Assembly: GCA_021464415.1 (NCBI GenBank)
Contig: CM038469.1
Coordinates: 62,353,650-62,417,649 of the forward strand
DNA from: Lonicera japonica
Taxonomy: Eukaryota > Streptophyta > Magnoliopsida > Dipsacales > Caprifoliaceae
Reading direction: 5' to 3'
DNA length: 64,000 bases
Made by a program: the position numbers and the translations under genes. Positions 25,401 to 36,900 of this stretch are shown here, piece by piece. The notes beneath the pieces are model-generated. The model made no database searches. It was not told where the DNA came from and was given only the letters and a program-made list of their open reading frames with translations. Every line of letters starts with the position of its first letter. The stretch's first letter is position 1.

Positions 25401-28400
25401 TTATCATCGAAAATTCTGCTATTTCTTTCTAGCCACAACCTCCAAGCCATTGCCAAAACCATGATTCTCCACAAGATTTTAGCTTTTGCATAATCCCCCC
25501 CAAAACTCCATTTCTTCTCTTCTTTATTTGTGCTCTTCTCTTTTGGAGTTATTGTTATATTCTTCTCCTTGATTTAACTACATTTCACTGTTAGGGCAGA
25601 TCTCTTATTAGCTGCCCTGCATCAAAACCTCCCACTTGCAAAAACAGGATTCAGAGCAGATGGAAACACAATTCATAATAGATGGAAGTTTGACCTCTCA
25701 AACAACCAGCCTTTGATACCATGCTAGAAAGTAATTAACCCAAAAGGTTAAGCTATTAAGAAGACGCGCTACAATGCATATCATACCAACATGAACATTA
25801 CCTTGCATCCACTTCCGCCAATAAAATCAATGCCACTCAACCAATGATTATGGAAACCTACAACGACCATCTCAACCCGGGAAAAAAATTTATGCCCAAC
25901 ATCAATCCCTGCAATTAGGAGAGCAAGATAGATACTTCTCAAAATAATCCCTTGGAAGTATTGCACGTCATTTAAATAATTCAAGGCTCAATCCTAGCCA
26001 TAAAATTAATAAGAAGAGTGTACATACCTGGAATGTTACCGATTCTTGTTTTGGGGAATAATACAGCATTCGTTTCCCTCATCTACACAAGTATTGGATT
26101 AATTAACCTTTAGTCCACTCCAAATTGCTATATTTCAGAAAACTGTTACGCATTATAAATATGTAACAAAGAATTTTAAAAGCATCGCATGAGAACCAAA
26201 AAAGGAATACCTGAGAACACTTTGTTGATGATAACAGGAAAAAAAATTAGCTAAGCTAATTCAGCCAAAGTGTATTCAGACAAAATGATACAGCAAACAT
26301 GGCCAAGAATCATACCATTAGGCCAATATTAAGGGGTTAACAAAGGCCTATCTAACTAAAATAGAATTAACACTTAAAAAACACATTAGAGAAAAGAGCC
26401 TGCAGAAGCAAAAAGGAATAAATCACAATGCTGACTGTGAATATTAGCTATGATTCCCCGCTAGTAAAATTCTTCCAAGAACAAAACAACAGTGTTAAAG
26501 GGGAACTTGCCTTTTTTAACGCCTTTAAATCTGGTCTCTTGGCACGATTTTTGGAATCTTCTTCAGGTGCATCCACTTTCTGCACAATTTCCGAGAATAA
26601 TATTTGATAAGAAAAGAGAAAATCTGTCAATCACAAAATACAGCTGTTCTCTGTCTCAACTGAAAAATGGCATATTAATGTAAAGAGATGAACACTGAAA
26701 TAAGGTAGTTGTGTTAAGAAGAAATCAAGGATATTATCAAATTTTTCACACCCACACCTTCATACGTGCTTCAAAGCAGCATAGAAACCCATACACAACT
26801 CTACAAGCTCTTGCATCTGTTCTCTCCTCCCAACAGCGAGAAGCCGAGAACACACCAGATGGAAATGGAGAAGGAGATAACAAACAAACTCCTCACCTTT
26901 TCTAAAGAAATATAACCCAATTACAAGAATCCTAGCTCTCCAACACTAAGATGGCATATCCACTGCCGGGAATAATGACTGCTAAATCCTTCTTGGCCAT
27001 GGTCCAAATATATTTTGGGTGAAGAGATTGCACGGTATAGGTTTTTAGGTTTTACAAAATGTGAACTTTTTAGATTTTATGTTTTAACCGCATTTGCTAT
27101 AATTAAATAAAAATAATAATAATAATAATAATAATAATTGAAATAAAAAAGGGGGTTTGTCCCTGTATTTTAAGGGTTAATGATTGTTAACATGATTTAG
27201 TTTGCGATTCTTAGAATATTAGTATTCCTGTCGGACTCGATGCGATTGCACAAAAGATGATAGTTCCAAACTAAAAAGAGATTAAAAATAAAAAGATAAA
27301 TTCAACAGTGGTTATATAAAGTTGAAAGGAGCTAACACTTGAAGGAAAATATATTTTAGTAAAAAAGGCAAGGCGGATATAACACGTATTTTAAATTACT
27401 AAAAAATACCCCTTGCTCTCCCTTTATATAGAGTTTTGTGATCCACTAGCAGTATTAGTAAGTCTACAAATGAATTAGGTTTAAATATATTCGCACACCA
27501 GATTCTTCTAGAATAAATAAGTTGTCTATTTAATTGAGATCTCAACGGTATCAATTAAGTTACTAAAGCCATATTAAGTTCGTGCAAAACTAAATTGCTT
27601 CAGGACCTAACAAGCAAAATATCCTTACAAATGTGTTATTTAATAAACTTTGGCAAGTGTGTCGGGGAGTAAAAGTTGAGTTTTTTAATCTACTCTCGTC
27701 TCTATATTCTACATTATTGGTAGCTTACAAGTCCCATTGCACATGGAATACCAAATATCAACCCTGAAGTCCGGCATAGCGAGGAAGGCCTGTTGAAATG
27801 TAGTTCAGAAAAAATTTCAACCAACCGTAGATAACTCAACCAAGTCACACGGGAATCAAAGCAACCACGAAATACAAAGGCATTCTGCCAGTCACATTTG
27901 AGTCGTTTGAGCACACTTGGTTATGTGGTCATGCACGCCAGCATTGCGAGATATAGCTAATACCTAAAAAGGTGAAATATGCCAATATCTATAAAAGATA
28001 GAAGAGCTGAGATGAAAGATGTATAAGAGGTAAATTAGTAGTGCCTTGGCACAGGTTAGCACCGGTTATAGACATATTACAGACTCCCCAGACACACACT
28101 CGCAGAACCTCAACTACAAGGAAATTACAAGCAACGAGATGCTAACCTTCTTAGTTTTTCGGCCTTTCTTTTTTTTCGCATTGACTTCCACTTTTCCAGA
28201 CATCTTTTCTTCTTGCTGTAGAATCCAGAAAATCACGAGAAAGCAGAGTGAATAAAATGAAATTATTAATATTTCAATAAATACTCACAGAACCTCGACT
28301 AGAAGAACATTACAAGCATCTAGATGCTAACCTTCTTAGTTTTTTGGCCTTTCTTGACTTCGTCTTTTCCACCACACCTCTTTTCCTCTTCCTATAGAGT

Positions 28401-28870
28401 ACATAAAGGAAGCAAGGTAAAAAATGAAAAATGAGATAAATCAAAATGCAATAAACCTGAAATTTATGTGCGAAAGTGAATGTTACCTGAACAAAATGAA
28501 GATATTGTGTATTAAAAGTCCTAATAGTATCGATAACTCTAGCATAAGCACTTTTCTCGGTGATTGCCTCTTCTGCAACCTTTACTAAATCCATATCCAT
28601 CGCCTCAATGCTACCACCACCACCATTCGCGTGCTCCTTTGGTCTAATAACAACCTCCTTAATTTCCTCAGAACCTCCATTTTCAACTACTGGAGAATCA
28701 AGCTTAACAGCCGGTTCAGCCTTTTTCTTCTGGCAAACCTTCATTTTCTTCTTCACAACCATCTGTTCTACACGAGACGAATTTTCTCTCTTACGAGCTT
28801 GAACGGCCTGCATGTTTTGGATCCTCGAGCTCATTCTTCTCCCGGAAGAGCTACCGTCGTCGCACTCCAT
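13446..28870 (-). CDS. SUVH4: Histone H3K9 methyltransferase SUVH4 (KRYPTONITE)
   Basis: A 684-residue SRA-SET methyltransferase that methylates H3K9 and is guided by methylated DNA. Exons (minus): 28487-28870, 28332-28391, 28147-28215, 26511-26579, 26028-26082, 25802-25908, 22630-22809, 21588-21686, 21323-21421, 19553-19602, 19374-19462, 16158-16326, 15806-15911, 15300-15482, 14187-14408, 13446-13559; all phases agree. A basic N-terminus is followed by the SRA domain (about 213-370: GHKFFSRVEM, YTGQGG, YTYDGLYKV), Cys-rich pre-SET (about 440-510), SET with RFINHSCQPN at about 608-617 and ELTYDYGY at about 648, and the post-SET sequence CYCGAADCRKRLY at the end. All catalytic motifs are intact. 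Introns 4 and 11 use GC donors. Exons 2 and 3 are a tandem duplication, making the linker longer than in Arabidopsis. An in-frame ATG at 28999 would add a 43-residue hydrophobic leader; I prefer 28870. Confidence 0.96.
16640..18135 (+). mobile_element. Decayed Ty3/gypsy LTR retrotransposon in SUVH4 intron 11
   Basis: A primer-binding-site-like TGGTATCAGAGG is at 16826-16837, matching the usual initiator-Met-tRNA site. Integrase-core sequence follows at 17372-17610 (GMPETILSDRDPIFTSNFWK) and the typical gypsy C-terminal region at about 17930-18130 (KYNGPYQVLEK, HVSPLKKQL) in shifting frames. Gag, protease and reverse transcriptase are missing and frameshifts abound, so it is dead. It lies antisense to SUVH4. 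Confidence 0.7.
18141..18790 (-). mobile_element. 5'-truncated LINE (L1-like) fragment
   Basis: Plus-strand TTTTTTTTATCAGAAACAAA at its left end is the 3' tail of a minus-strand LINE, the same tail as at 20166 and 25147. Minus-strand fragments read like the 3' end of a plant LINE ORF2 but are broken by stops. It is inserted directly after the gypsy remnant in SUVH4 intron 11. The right end is approximate and no target duplication was found. Confidence 0.5.
20163..21190 (-). mobile_element. 5'-truncated L1-like LINE with 19-bp target duplication
   Basis: A perfect 19-bp direct repeat AAGGCTTTTAATATCTATT flanks it at 20144-20162 and 21191-21209. The minus strand encodes the zinc-binding domain found at the end of plant LINE reverse transcriptases (20450-20923), with the pattern IWKGGIPSKIKVFAWLA, CVLCRRDTESIDHILLHC and W(S)ERN. 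The tail is A-rich. It lies in SUVH4 intron 9 in the sense orientation of the host gene, and only about 1 kb of the 3' end is present. Confidence 0.85.
24990..25730 (-). mobile_element. Probable LTR retroelement debris in SUVH4 intron 6
   Basis: A stretch with an LTR-promoter look (TATAAATA near 25126) is interrupted by the LINE at 25147. The minus strand carries TGGTATCAAAGGC at 25709-25721, close to the initiator-Met primer-binding consensus. No coding domain survives, so this is a weak call. Confidence 0.3.
25147..25540 (-). mobile_element. 5'-truncated LINE fragment
   Basis: The left end has the same T-run plus GATAAGAAACAAAG tail as the other two LINEs. Minus-strand 25256-25500 encodes a LINE ORF2 C-terminal segment (LWRIMVLAMAWRLWLERNSR). 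It lies in SUVH4 intron 6, sense to the gene. The right end is approximate and no clean target duplication is seen. Confidence 0.6.
27105..27140. repeat. (AAT)n microsatellite
   Basis: About ten AAT/ATA units lie in SUVH4 intron 3. Confidence 0.85.
28085..28400 (-). repeat. Tandem duplication of a SUVH4 exon and flanking intron
   Basis: Exon 2 (28332-28391) and exon 3 (28147-28215) are homologous, both ending KKGxKTKK before an identical GTTAGCATC donor. The adjoining intron sequence also matches (CAGAACCTCxACTAxAAG, ATTACAAGCA), giving a period of about 185 bp. Confidence 0.85.
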
Positions 28871-30421
28871 TATTAGAGATGGATGATGAGAAATGAGGTT
28901 AAATCTGTAAGAAACTAGGGCTTGAAATGTGAACAGATAAGTAGAGAGATAAAATGGAAAGCTAAAAATAGAAAGAGAAAAGAGGGTTTCAAATATCAAT
29001 AAATCAAAATCTCCACTCTCGAGGGAGTGAAGAAGTGAAGCGATACAATTTATACAAAACGTAGTTTTGCGATCTGCAATGGCTGATTCGTTCCCGCTCG
29101 GTTTTGGTGAGGGAAAATTTCGGTGGCAAAGTTATCGGGTGCGCGCGAGCCTAGGGTAATTTAAACGTGGCATGGTATTACTGGCTGGAAAAAAATTAAC
29201 TCGTTCCTTTCTTTTTTTCAAAATTCAAATCCATCTGCCGATTAGACAATCAACGGTGGAAAACTGAAAATCACGGAGCCCTTTCCAATACATTTGTTTA
29301 GATTTTTGTTTCTTAAAAGAAATTTGAAAAAATTATATAGTTATGTCAATCAGTAGACTTTCCTGTTCCTTAAATTCTAAACTTTCCTTTAGTTTTAGGC
29401 TAAATAATTCATTTCATTTCTGAAAACACAAAATAATTCTTTGTATTATGAATGGTTTAATACAAAAAATTACAATATACCAACTTGGACAATCTACATA
29501 AAATCGATTTAGACATAAAATTCTATATTTATTTTCATTTGTAACATTTGTTAGGGTTCTAAGCTAACCCTACCAACAATTGTTAACGTGGCATTAATGC
29601 ATCATAATCGTTTACCAGTTGGCTTTACATTTCATAGTTTATTTTTATTTTTTTGGGAGAGCTTGTCATATTATATTAAATTATTAACGTGGCACTAATT
29701 TATTTTTATTTGACCGCTAACTTTTATAATCCAAGAGTTGCAATTATCTTAGAAAAATCTAAGTGTCCACTTTATCTGTAAATTTTTATTTTATTTATAA
29801 TTGCTATTTTACTTGCTATTTTGTACCCTCAAGGTACGGGCATACCCTCGTAATTACCATAATCTACTACTTCAGATTGCTTTGTCATAATGTTCTACTT
29901 TGAGAGCTAAATATTTAGTTGATTATCTGAAATGACAGCAACAAATTATACATTCTCTAAACTTACATGCAACTTTATCATGGCCTTGTTTGGAATTTTT
30001 TCGTATAGCACCTCTTCCCACTTAATTTCAAATGAAAGAAGTATAATTTTTAATTTAAAATTATACTAATACAATAATATATATAATTATATTTATGCTT
30101 TGAATTTTATATGATTTTCTCGTTTTGGTTGTGAGAATGTTGGAGGGAGATGGACTTGGGGCTTATGTGTTTTACTTTGCTGTGGGAGTATAGTTTTAAT
30201 TTTTTAGATGTACCCAAGTTCTTGATACCAAATATATTATGTTTAAATTTTTTTCTTTTTTCTTTTTGTTTATTCTTTTAGATCAAAAATTGGTAGTCAT
30301 GTATCTCACAGACTTTCGGGTTTTGGTATTTTGTGATAGTGTTATTTTTCTCCTATTGTGTAAGGTCCCTGAGTTATTATTTTTGCAGCTTTATTAAATT
30401 TTTATTACCATATGGTTTATT
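28871..30421. other. SUVH4 5' leader and AT-rich upstream spacer
   Basis: The leader is open in the SUVH4 frame up to 28999, so a longer N-terminus cannot be excluded. A GC-rich patch at about 29085-29160 (GCGCGCGAGCC) may mark the core promoter. The rest is AT-rich with no recognised feature. Confidence 0.45.
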
Positions 30422-30706
30422 CAGGGCTGGACCTGAGAATTCGGGGTCCTAAAGCTAAATTTATCAATGAACCCCTTCGTTTTTAAATTTTTAGGTCTTT
30501 TTTTTTTCTAAGCATCTAAATTCAAAGAAAATAAATTAAATTAATCTACGTATATGATTACTTCTTATTTTTTTATCAATGATAACATATAAGATTTTTT
30601 TTATCAATGAACCTCCCCAATTTCAATTTTCAAAAAATTATGGGGCCCTACAAAATTTTGGGCCTGGGGCAAGAGCCTGTTGCGGCTCACCTTAGGCCTG
30701 GCTCTA
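30422..30706. mobile_element. hAT-type MITE
   Basis: A perfect 8-bp target duplication GGTTTATT lies at 30414-30421 and 30707-30714. The ends are imperfect inverted repeats (CAGGGCTGGACCTGAG against TAGAGCCAGGCCTAAGG). The 285 bp length and 8-bp duplication fit a hAT MITE. The interior has a second inverted match, ATCAATGAAC in both halves. Confidence 0.8.
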
Positions 30707-33700
30707 GGTTTATTTATGCATCAATTGTAAACCACTTTCTTACATTTCTCTGTCCATCCATTTAATTCTCTCACCAATTTATCTTCGTTAATTTCTTTTG
30801 TAGTTTTTCTATAGACACTCTTTACTGTGGCATATAGAAATAAATTATCCTCTTATAATTAAAGATTAAAATGTTTAAATAGCTTGTTTGATTGCCCTCC
30901 AATTTATAAATTGTATAATTTAAAATTGTTTAATTTGTTGATTATCTAATTTTAGTATTTAGTTGCAAGATTTAACTAGTATATACAGTTATAAACTTAA
31001 ATTAATACATAAAACATTAAATAAAAAAAACGTAAAGATATAGTTGAGATTATATAACTTATAAATATCATACAAGTTCATGCAGAATAAATCGGTGCAA
31101 TCTTTTTTTTCTTTTAAAATGAAAAGGTTTGCAAATTATTAGTTTATAATGAAATAATTACAAATGAGATAATCTACGCAACTAAACGAGTAGTATGTTC
31201 AAATACTATAACTTTATAATTTGTATTTATACTCCTTCCTCTCACCCTATATATGCATGACTTTATAAAACAAGACTTGTCTACAAAATAATGTTATTCA
31301 AGATGATCATATTTATATCTAAGAAAAATATAAATTGGCTTGGGAGGTAAGTAAACTATATAGGTAAAAAGTGTTGTATTGTATAATTATTTTATTTTAT
31401 ACTATTGGACATTGGATTTATAAACGAAATTGAAGATACATTTGGCGTTAAGTTGTTACGTCTTCTATTAATATTTATTTTATGTTTTAACTGTAAAATA
31501 TTAATCAAAGATTGATATGCTATATGTGCGAAAACAATTATGTGGGGAGATTTTTAGTACCTTCCAATTGAGTTTGATTCATATTTATTTATTTTTTTAA
31601 ATTAACTTCTCCCTATTTCACACGTCAATCTCTAATAAGCTCGCTTTATTTTTTTCAAATTAATTGACTTGTGCAACTCAACAAACATTCACTGTAATTG
31701 GCTTATCCCTATTTCACATGCTAAAGTGCCTACATTGTTTTATTAAGCCAAGCATCCGTTTACGTGATTATCGCATAACTTGTAGGCCTACTGCATGCTA
31801 GCATTGAATGATTATGGTTACGGAAACTTACACTCACCAAAATTACATCTATGGCATTTATAGGATGTATCAAAGTCGTGTTCTCACCACTAATCGTAAC
31901 AATGATCCACATAACGCATTAGACTCAAAAGTTATTATATACTACTCCACCTTTGTGGGTTTATAGTACAAGTCTCATGGATAATGCCTTATACTTGTAA
32001 CCAATGACGTATCTATATAGATTTAGCATTTATAACCCACAATCAAGCATCCTCGGGGCACCAATCCCAAAACCCCCAATTACAGTTCATATATGTAGCT
32101 ATAAAATGGGTTTGGTGTGAATCTCCAAGCACATGTAGTAAAAACATGAAATTAATTATATATAAATGCAATATATGTGATAACTTATTATTGTCAACAA
32201 CCAATTGGGGTTTAACCTGCATTTAACCTAACCCAATCCACATGTTTCATTACAAATCGAAAGTTTTATGAAAATTTTCCCATTTGTGTAGAAAACTCTA
32301 ATGCAACAATTAATAATTTGAAAAACAAGTTTAATATTAGTGTTCCCACATTAATTAAAGAAAATCCACAAGATTGAGGTGTTAATGGTTGGACCTTAAA
32401 GCTCCAAGCTCTCCTCAAGCTCCTATAAAGGTGTGTAGGTAGAGAAGACGATGAACAGTGAAGAAAGAATGGATTTGAAGCTCAAATCATGAAAACCCCC
32501 ATGAATTTTTTCTCTCTCCAGAACTCTCTAGATAAGTCCATGTGTGTGTGGCTCAAGAATGAAGGTTTAATGGGGATAAAAAGGTGAAAAAATGTTGTAA
32601 AAATGGCTTATTACGCAAGCTGGATTGATCTAGGCTTCATCTAGATCAATCTAGGCATGAAAAATAAATGTTATCGCCTATCTAGATCGATCTAGATGGC
32701 AGCTGCAATGTTACCCAACTTTGTAAGCCAAAAATGAATTTCGAAATGACCAAATCTCAACTCAGGCCAAATACGAAAGTTGTAAATGGGAATGAGATGG
32801 AGATTTGGACGCAAACAAGGAGTCGTTTATATATTGGATGAATAAGTTATGGCCTCTCAAAGCTGACAAAAAATTAACTTTTGCAAAAAGTTCAAAACAC
32901 GCGATTAAGTTCCCGTTTTCAATTCGGGGCACCCGAATAATGAAACGATTGCTCCCACAAAATTAATATACCTAATATGACATGCTAAAAATGTCGGGTC
33001 AAATACAAGAGGTTTGGAACCCATGTTCGCGCTCTGACGAACATTAAGCTTTAACCGAGCTTAAGAGAAGGATTAACGCGAAAAGTGGAACATGGGGTAT
33101 TACATATCCGCTTTATTGGTGCATGGCTTCAAGGCGTTTGGTGTTGGATAGACTTTTTTTTTTTGACTTGTTAGTTGCTTGTTTGTTTTGTTTTATTCCC
33201 TGATCAAAAAATCTTCAATCCATCATAAAATGTATGAAATTACCTTCCGTTCTTGTACGAGTGATGATACACGCACCACAATTTATATAAAAAACACCAT
33301 AACAAAAAAAGGCAAATTTCTATAAAAGTAACTAAATACCATCTCATGGTGTTTGAGACTACAAAATATCAATTTTGAATATCCCTTGACAACTCGTCAC
33401 CAAATTTATGTAGAAAATTCTGTATCTTTCAACCGAGGAATAACACAAAAACTCGTTATAGTTCAACCTAGACAGTGATAAAACTTGCACGACAACTAAT
33501 TGCCCACATTGGACAACAAACTCGACAACCATTGGCCAAAACAAATGTCAAAGTTTAGCAACGAGACACCGAATCGTTGTTTAAATTTGGGGTGGTCCTC
33601 ATATGTGTGCTATAATCAATAATGCTAAAAAATGTGTTGTTAAGGCTACAATGGTGTTCTGTATACAAAACCTAGCCACCTAGGTGCCTTTGTCAACACC

Positions 33701-33915
33701 CTTTCCATATTAGTATAGATAACAACCCCCAAGTATGCAAACGAATATGAATTTGAAAACCAAGGGCTTAACAACTGCAAAGTACTCCTAAATACAAAGA
33801 TTATCCTCAACGGAGTTGGATACATTCCCTATCCATTATTCCGACAATACAATGAAGAAGCTCATAGTCTGCAAATGTTCCCCCACTCATTTTTCTCCGC
33901 TAAAAATAAGTTTAA
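30707..33915. other. Intergenic spacer upstream of NAA30 3' end
   Basis: No gene is supportable. Near 32625-32700 several GATCTAG words cluster as overlapping inverted repeats (GATTGATCTAGG, CTAGATCAATC, CTAGATCGATCTAG). The block at about 32390-33110 is less AT-rich and looks like the tail of a degenerate retroelement (ends TGGAACATGGGGTATTACA), but boundaries are not visible. Confidence 0.4.
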
Positions 33916-36900
33916 CTAAAAGCTTTGATCGAGCAAAGAACTTTCTTCAGGTGGTATATTATTGTTTTCCAATACGGAAGCAGAGGAGTGCAACTCCGGG
34001 CGAGGAAATAATAACTTCAGTCGGAAAGCGTCAACTCCATTCAAGTAGTATCTGAATAGCCTTTTCGCTCTAATAAAACCAAGACGGCCGTATAATGCAA
34101 GTGCTCCCTTATTGGTAACTTCTGCTTCCAATGTCACCTGACCAAAGCACAAGAGGAAAGACAGTTAAAAATAACCCATACAATCTCATGTCCAAATTAT
34201 GGTATTGTAGAAGTAGGGGTTTGTGCAATATGGACGTATTAAAGCAAACGGAAAAGGCTTAAGCTAAAAGAACGGGATAACATTTATTTAATTTCACTGT
34301 GAATGGTGCTTTCATATATCACAAAAGGTGGTCCAATTATTGACATCAGCTAAAAAAATTTATGGGCTAAGCACTAAGTTTTACTTCAACTTTGACTGGA
34401 CAGAGCATATTTCAGATACTCAAATCTCAAGAACCTAATACTGGCTAACAAGAAGTATCAACAACTAACTAAAAAAGACAAAGAGGAAGGAGATAAAAGG
34501 GACTAAACAATGCAGTAGTGGACAATTGCTAAAGATGTGCCCGCCTTCAGGGTTGGAACCAATGATTTGTTGGCTCAAGAAGAGGAGAGGGGAAATAGAT
34601 AAACCTTACGCCACGTGTGCTATGTAAAGGTCAGGTCCACAATCATGTTTAGAAAATTCTGGGGCTTTGAATTATGTGAATAGTTTAACTTTTTTGCTTC
34701 TTCCAAGTTCTTTACAATGCTTGTGAAGCAGAAATGCCGGTGTACTCAATGAAATGTATCAAGCATGACAATGCATAATTATGGAACTATTTCTCTCCCC
34801 CCACATTCCTCTTTAAAGTTTTCATCAAACATGCATTTATGCAGTTTGGGAATCAGGGGCTCAGCACATCAACTTTTAGCCTACCAGTACCAGAAAATAT
34901 ATGCCTGACCAAACTTTAATACCAAAAGACGCCATTTAATCTGTACCATACCACCCTGCGTACACTAGACTTCTAGACACACCGAAAGAGAGTATAACAA
35001 GAACATGCGGGTGGGTGGGTGGATGGGAGAGCACATCATATCATAATTCAAAATTTCAAATGATACGAAAGGTAATTGTCAAACATACAAATTAACAAAT
35101 TGAGTTTCCAGCAGATGTTTATTTGTTTTAAAAAATCCATTCATAATGCTCAGTGTAGGACCATATTTTATATGTTATTATGTTATACCATACACCACAA
35201 CTACGTGGGCGTGTTTCACAAAATCTCAACCCATTTTTATATATTTACATTTGTTCCATCTAGCTAAAAGTACTTTTATTTCCATTTTTACAATGCTATC
35301 TTCATCAAACCCTCAAAAACATAATTTCAAAGTAAGAAGTTTATACCCTTAAAAGTTCTAGCGAAAGGCCAATCAGACTAAGGTATCTCAAAAGCAAAAA
35401 GAAAGGACAAGGAGAATACAAACATATATGCTCACATAGAGTTCTAACTTCCAGACTCAACTATTCTCAATTATAAACTTCTTCCAAATCAATTTGCTTC
35501 CAAAATTCAGTAATCGTTCTTTTTCTCTCTTTGGAGGATGGCACCAAAGGCAGAGAAGAAGCACGTGGAGAAGAAGCCGGTCGCAGAGAAAGCTCCGGCA
35601 GAGAAGAAGCTCCCAAAGAAGGCCGCCTCCGGTGACAAGAAGAAGAGATCAAAGAAGTCTGTGGAGACGTACAAGATCTACATCTTTAAGGTTTTGAAGC
35701 AAGTCGATCCTGAGATCGGAATCTCCAGCAAGGCGATGGGGATTGTGAACAGCTTTATCAATGATATCTTTGAGAAGCTTGCTCAAGAGTCGTCGAGGCT
35801 CGCAAGGTACAACAAGAAGCCTACCATCACTTCTCGCGAGATCCAGACTGCTGTTAGGCTTGTTCTTCCTGGAGAATTGGCTAAGCAAGCTGTTTCTGAA
35901 GGAACCAAAGCTGTCACCAAGTTCACTAGTTCTTATATCTTAGGGTTTTATTTTGAAACTTTTATGTTTTGATCAGGGCGATTTCTTGTTGTTTGTGGTT
36001 GATGTTAGGATTGTCAGATGTAAAGGTTAGCCGCATTCATCAGGTTCTCGGTAATTTTTTGGCAGTTACTCTTTGTTAATGAAATTCGTCTTAGTAACTT
36101 ATTGCAATCGCTTTTTGGAAAAAAATAAAAAATTGCAGCCTTTTTATTTCCTTCTATATTATCAACATTGAATTGTCGCATAAGTAACAGAAAAGAAGGA
36201 TGCAATAAGGTTCAATTAACAGGGCTATAAAATACGAGGTGAAAAACAAGGCACCATCTCAGAAACTGTAATATACCGATTTCACTACATACCTCTTCAC
36301 AGCCAGATTCCATCATCACCTTAATGGATCTTGTAACAAGTTCTGTAGCTGCAATAAAGATATCTTAACTTCAATGGTCGAACAATAATATTTAACATAA
36401 GGCAAGAAATGTTGCTAAGTGCTACAACTATAACACATTACAAACTAAGTACAACATCAATTCCCTGGTAGAATTCACAGTAGTGATAAAAAGTTATACT
36501 CCCTCCACCCCACAGTAAGACTCACTCTTTGACTTTCACACATTCAAACAAAAACATTGTTTCAACATAACCAATGGCCATGAAGTTTTATTTACTATTG
36601 TGAGATTTGGTGCATCGATTATGTCCAAAAGGGGGGAATGCGACTCTTTATTTGGGCCCTAGTACTTCTGAAATATCCATTATAGGCTATTGACCATCAG
36701 TTATTGGATATGCAAGTTCCCAACTTCCAACCCAAATTATTCCCAAGCACAGATGCTATGTAAGCTTGACCACAATTGTTCAATTGCAAAAATAAAATTG
36801 GAGGGATATGAACAATCAAACGATATCAGATTTACATCGTTGATGCTCATTTTAGTAAAATGCACGACTTGGATTGGATTCTAAGGTGACACTCTAACAA

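Noticed and set aside
36500..36670. Possible Stowaway MITE in NAA30 intron 3
   Set aside because: ACTCCCTCCACCCCAC is suggestive at the left, but no inverted partner with a TA flank was found.
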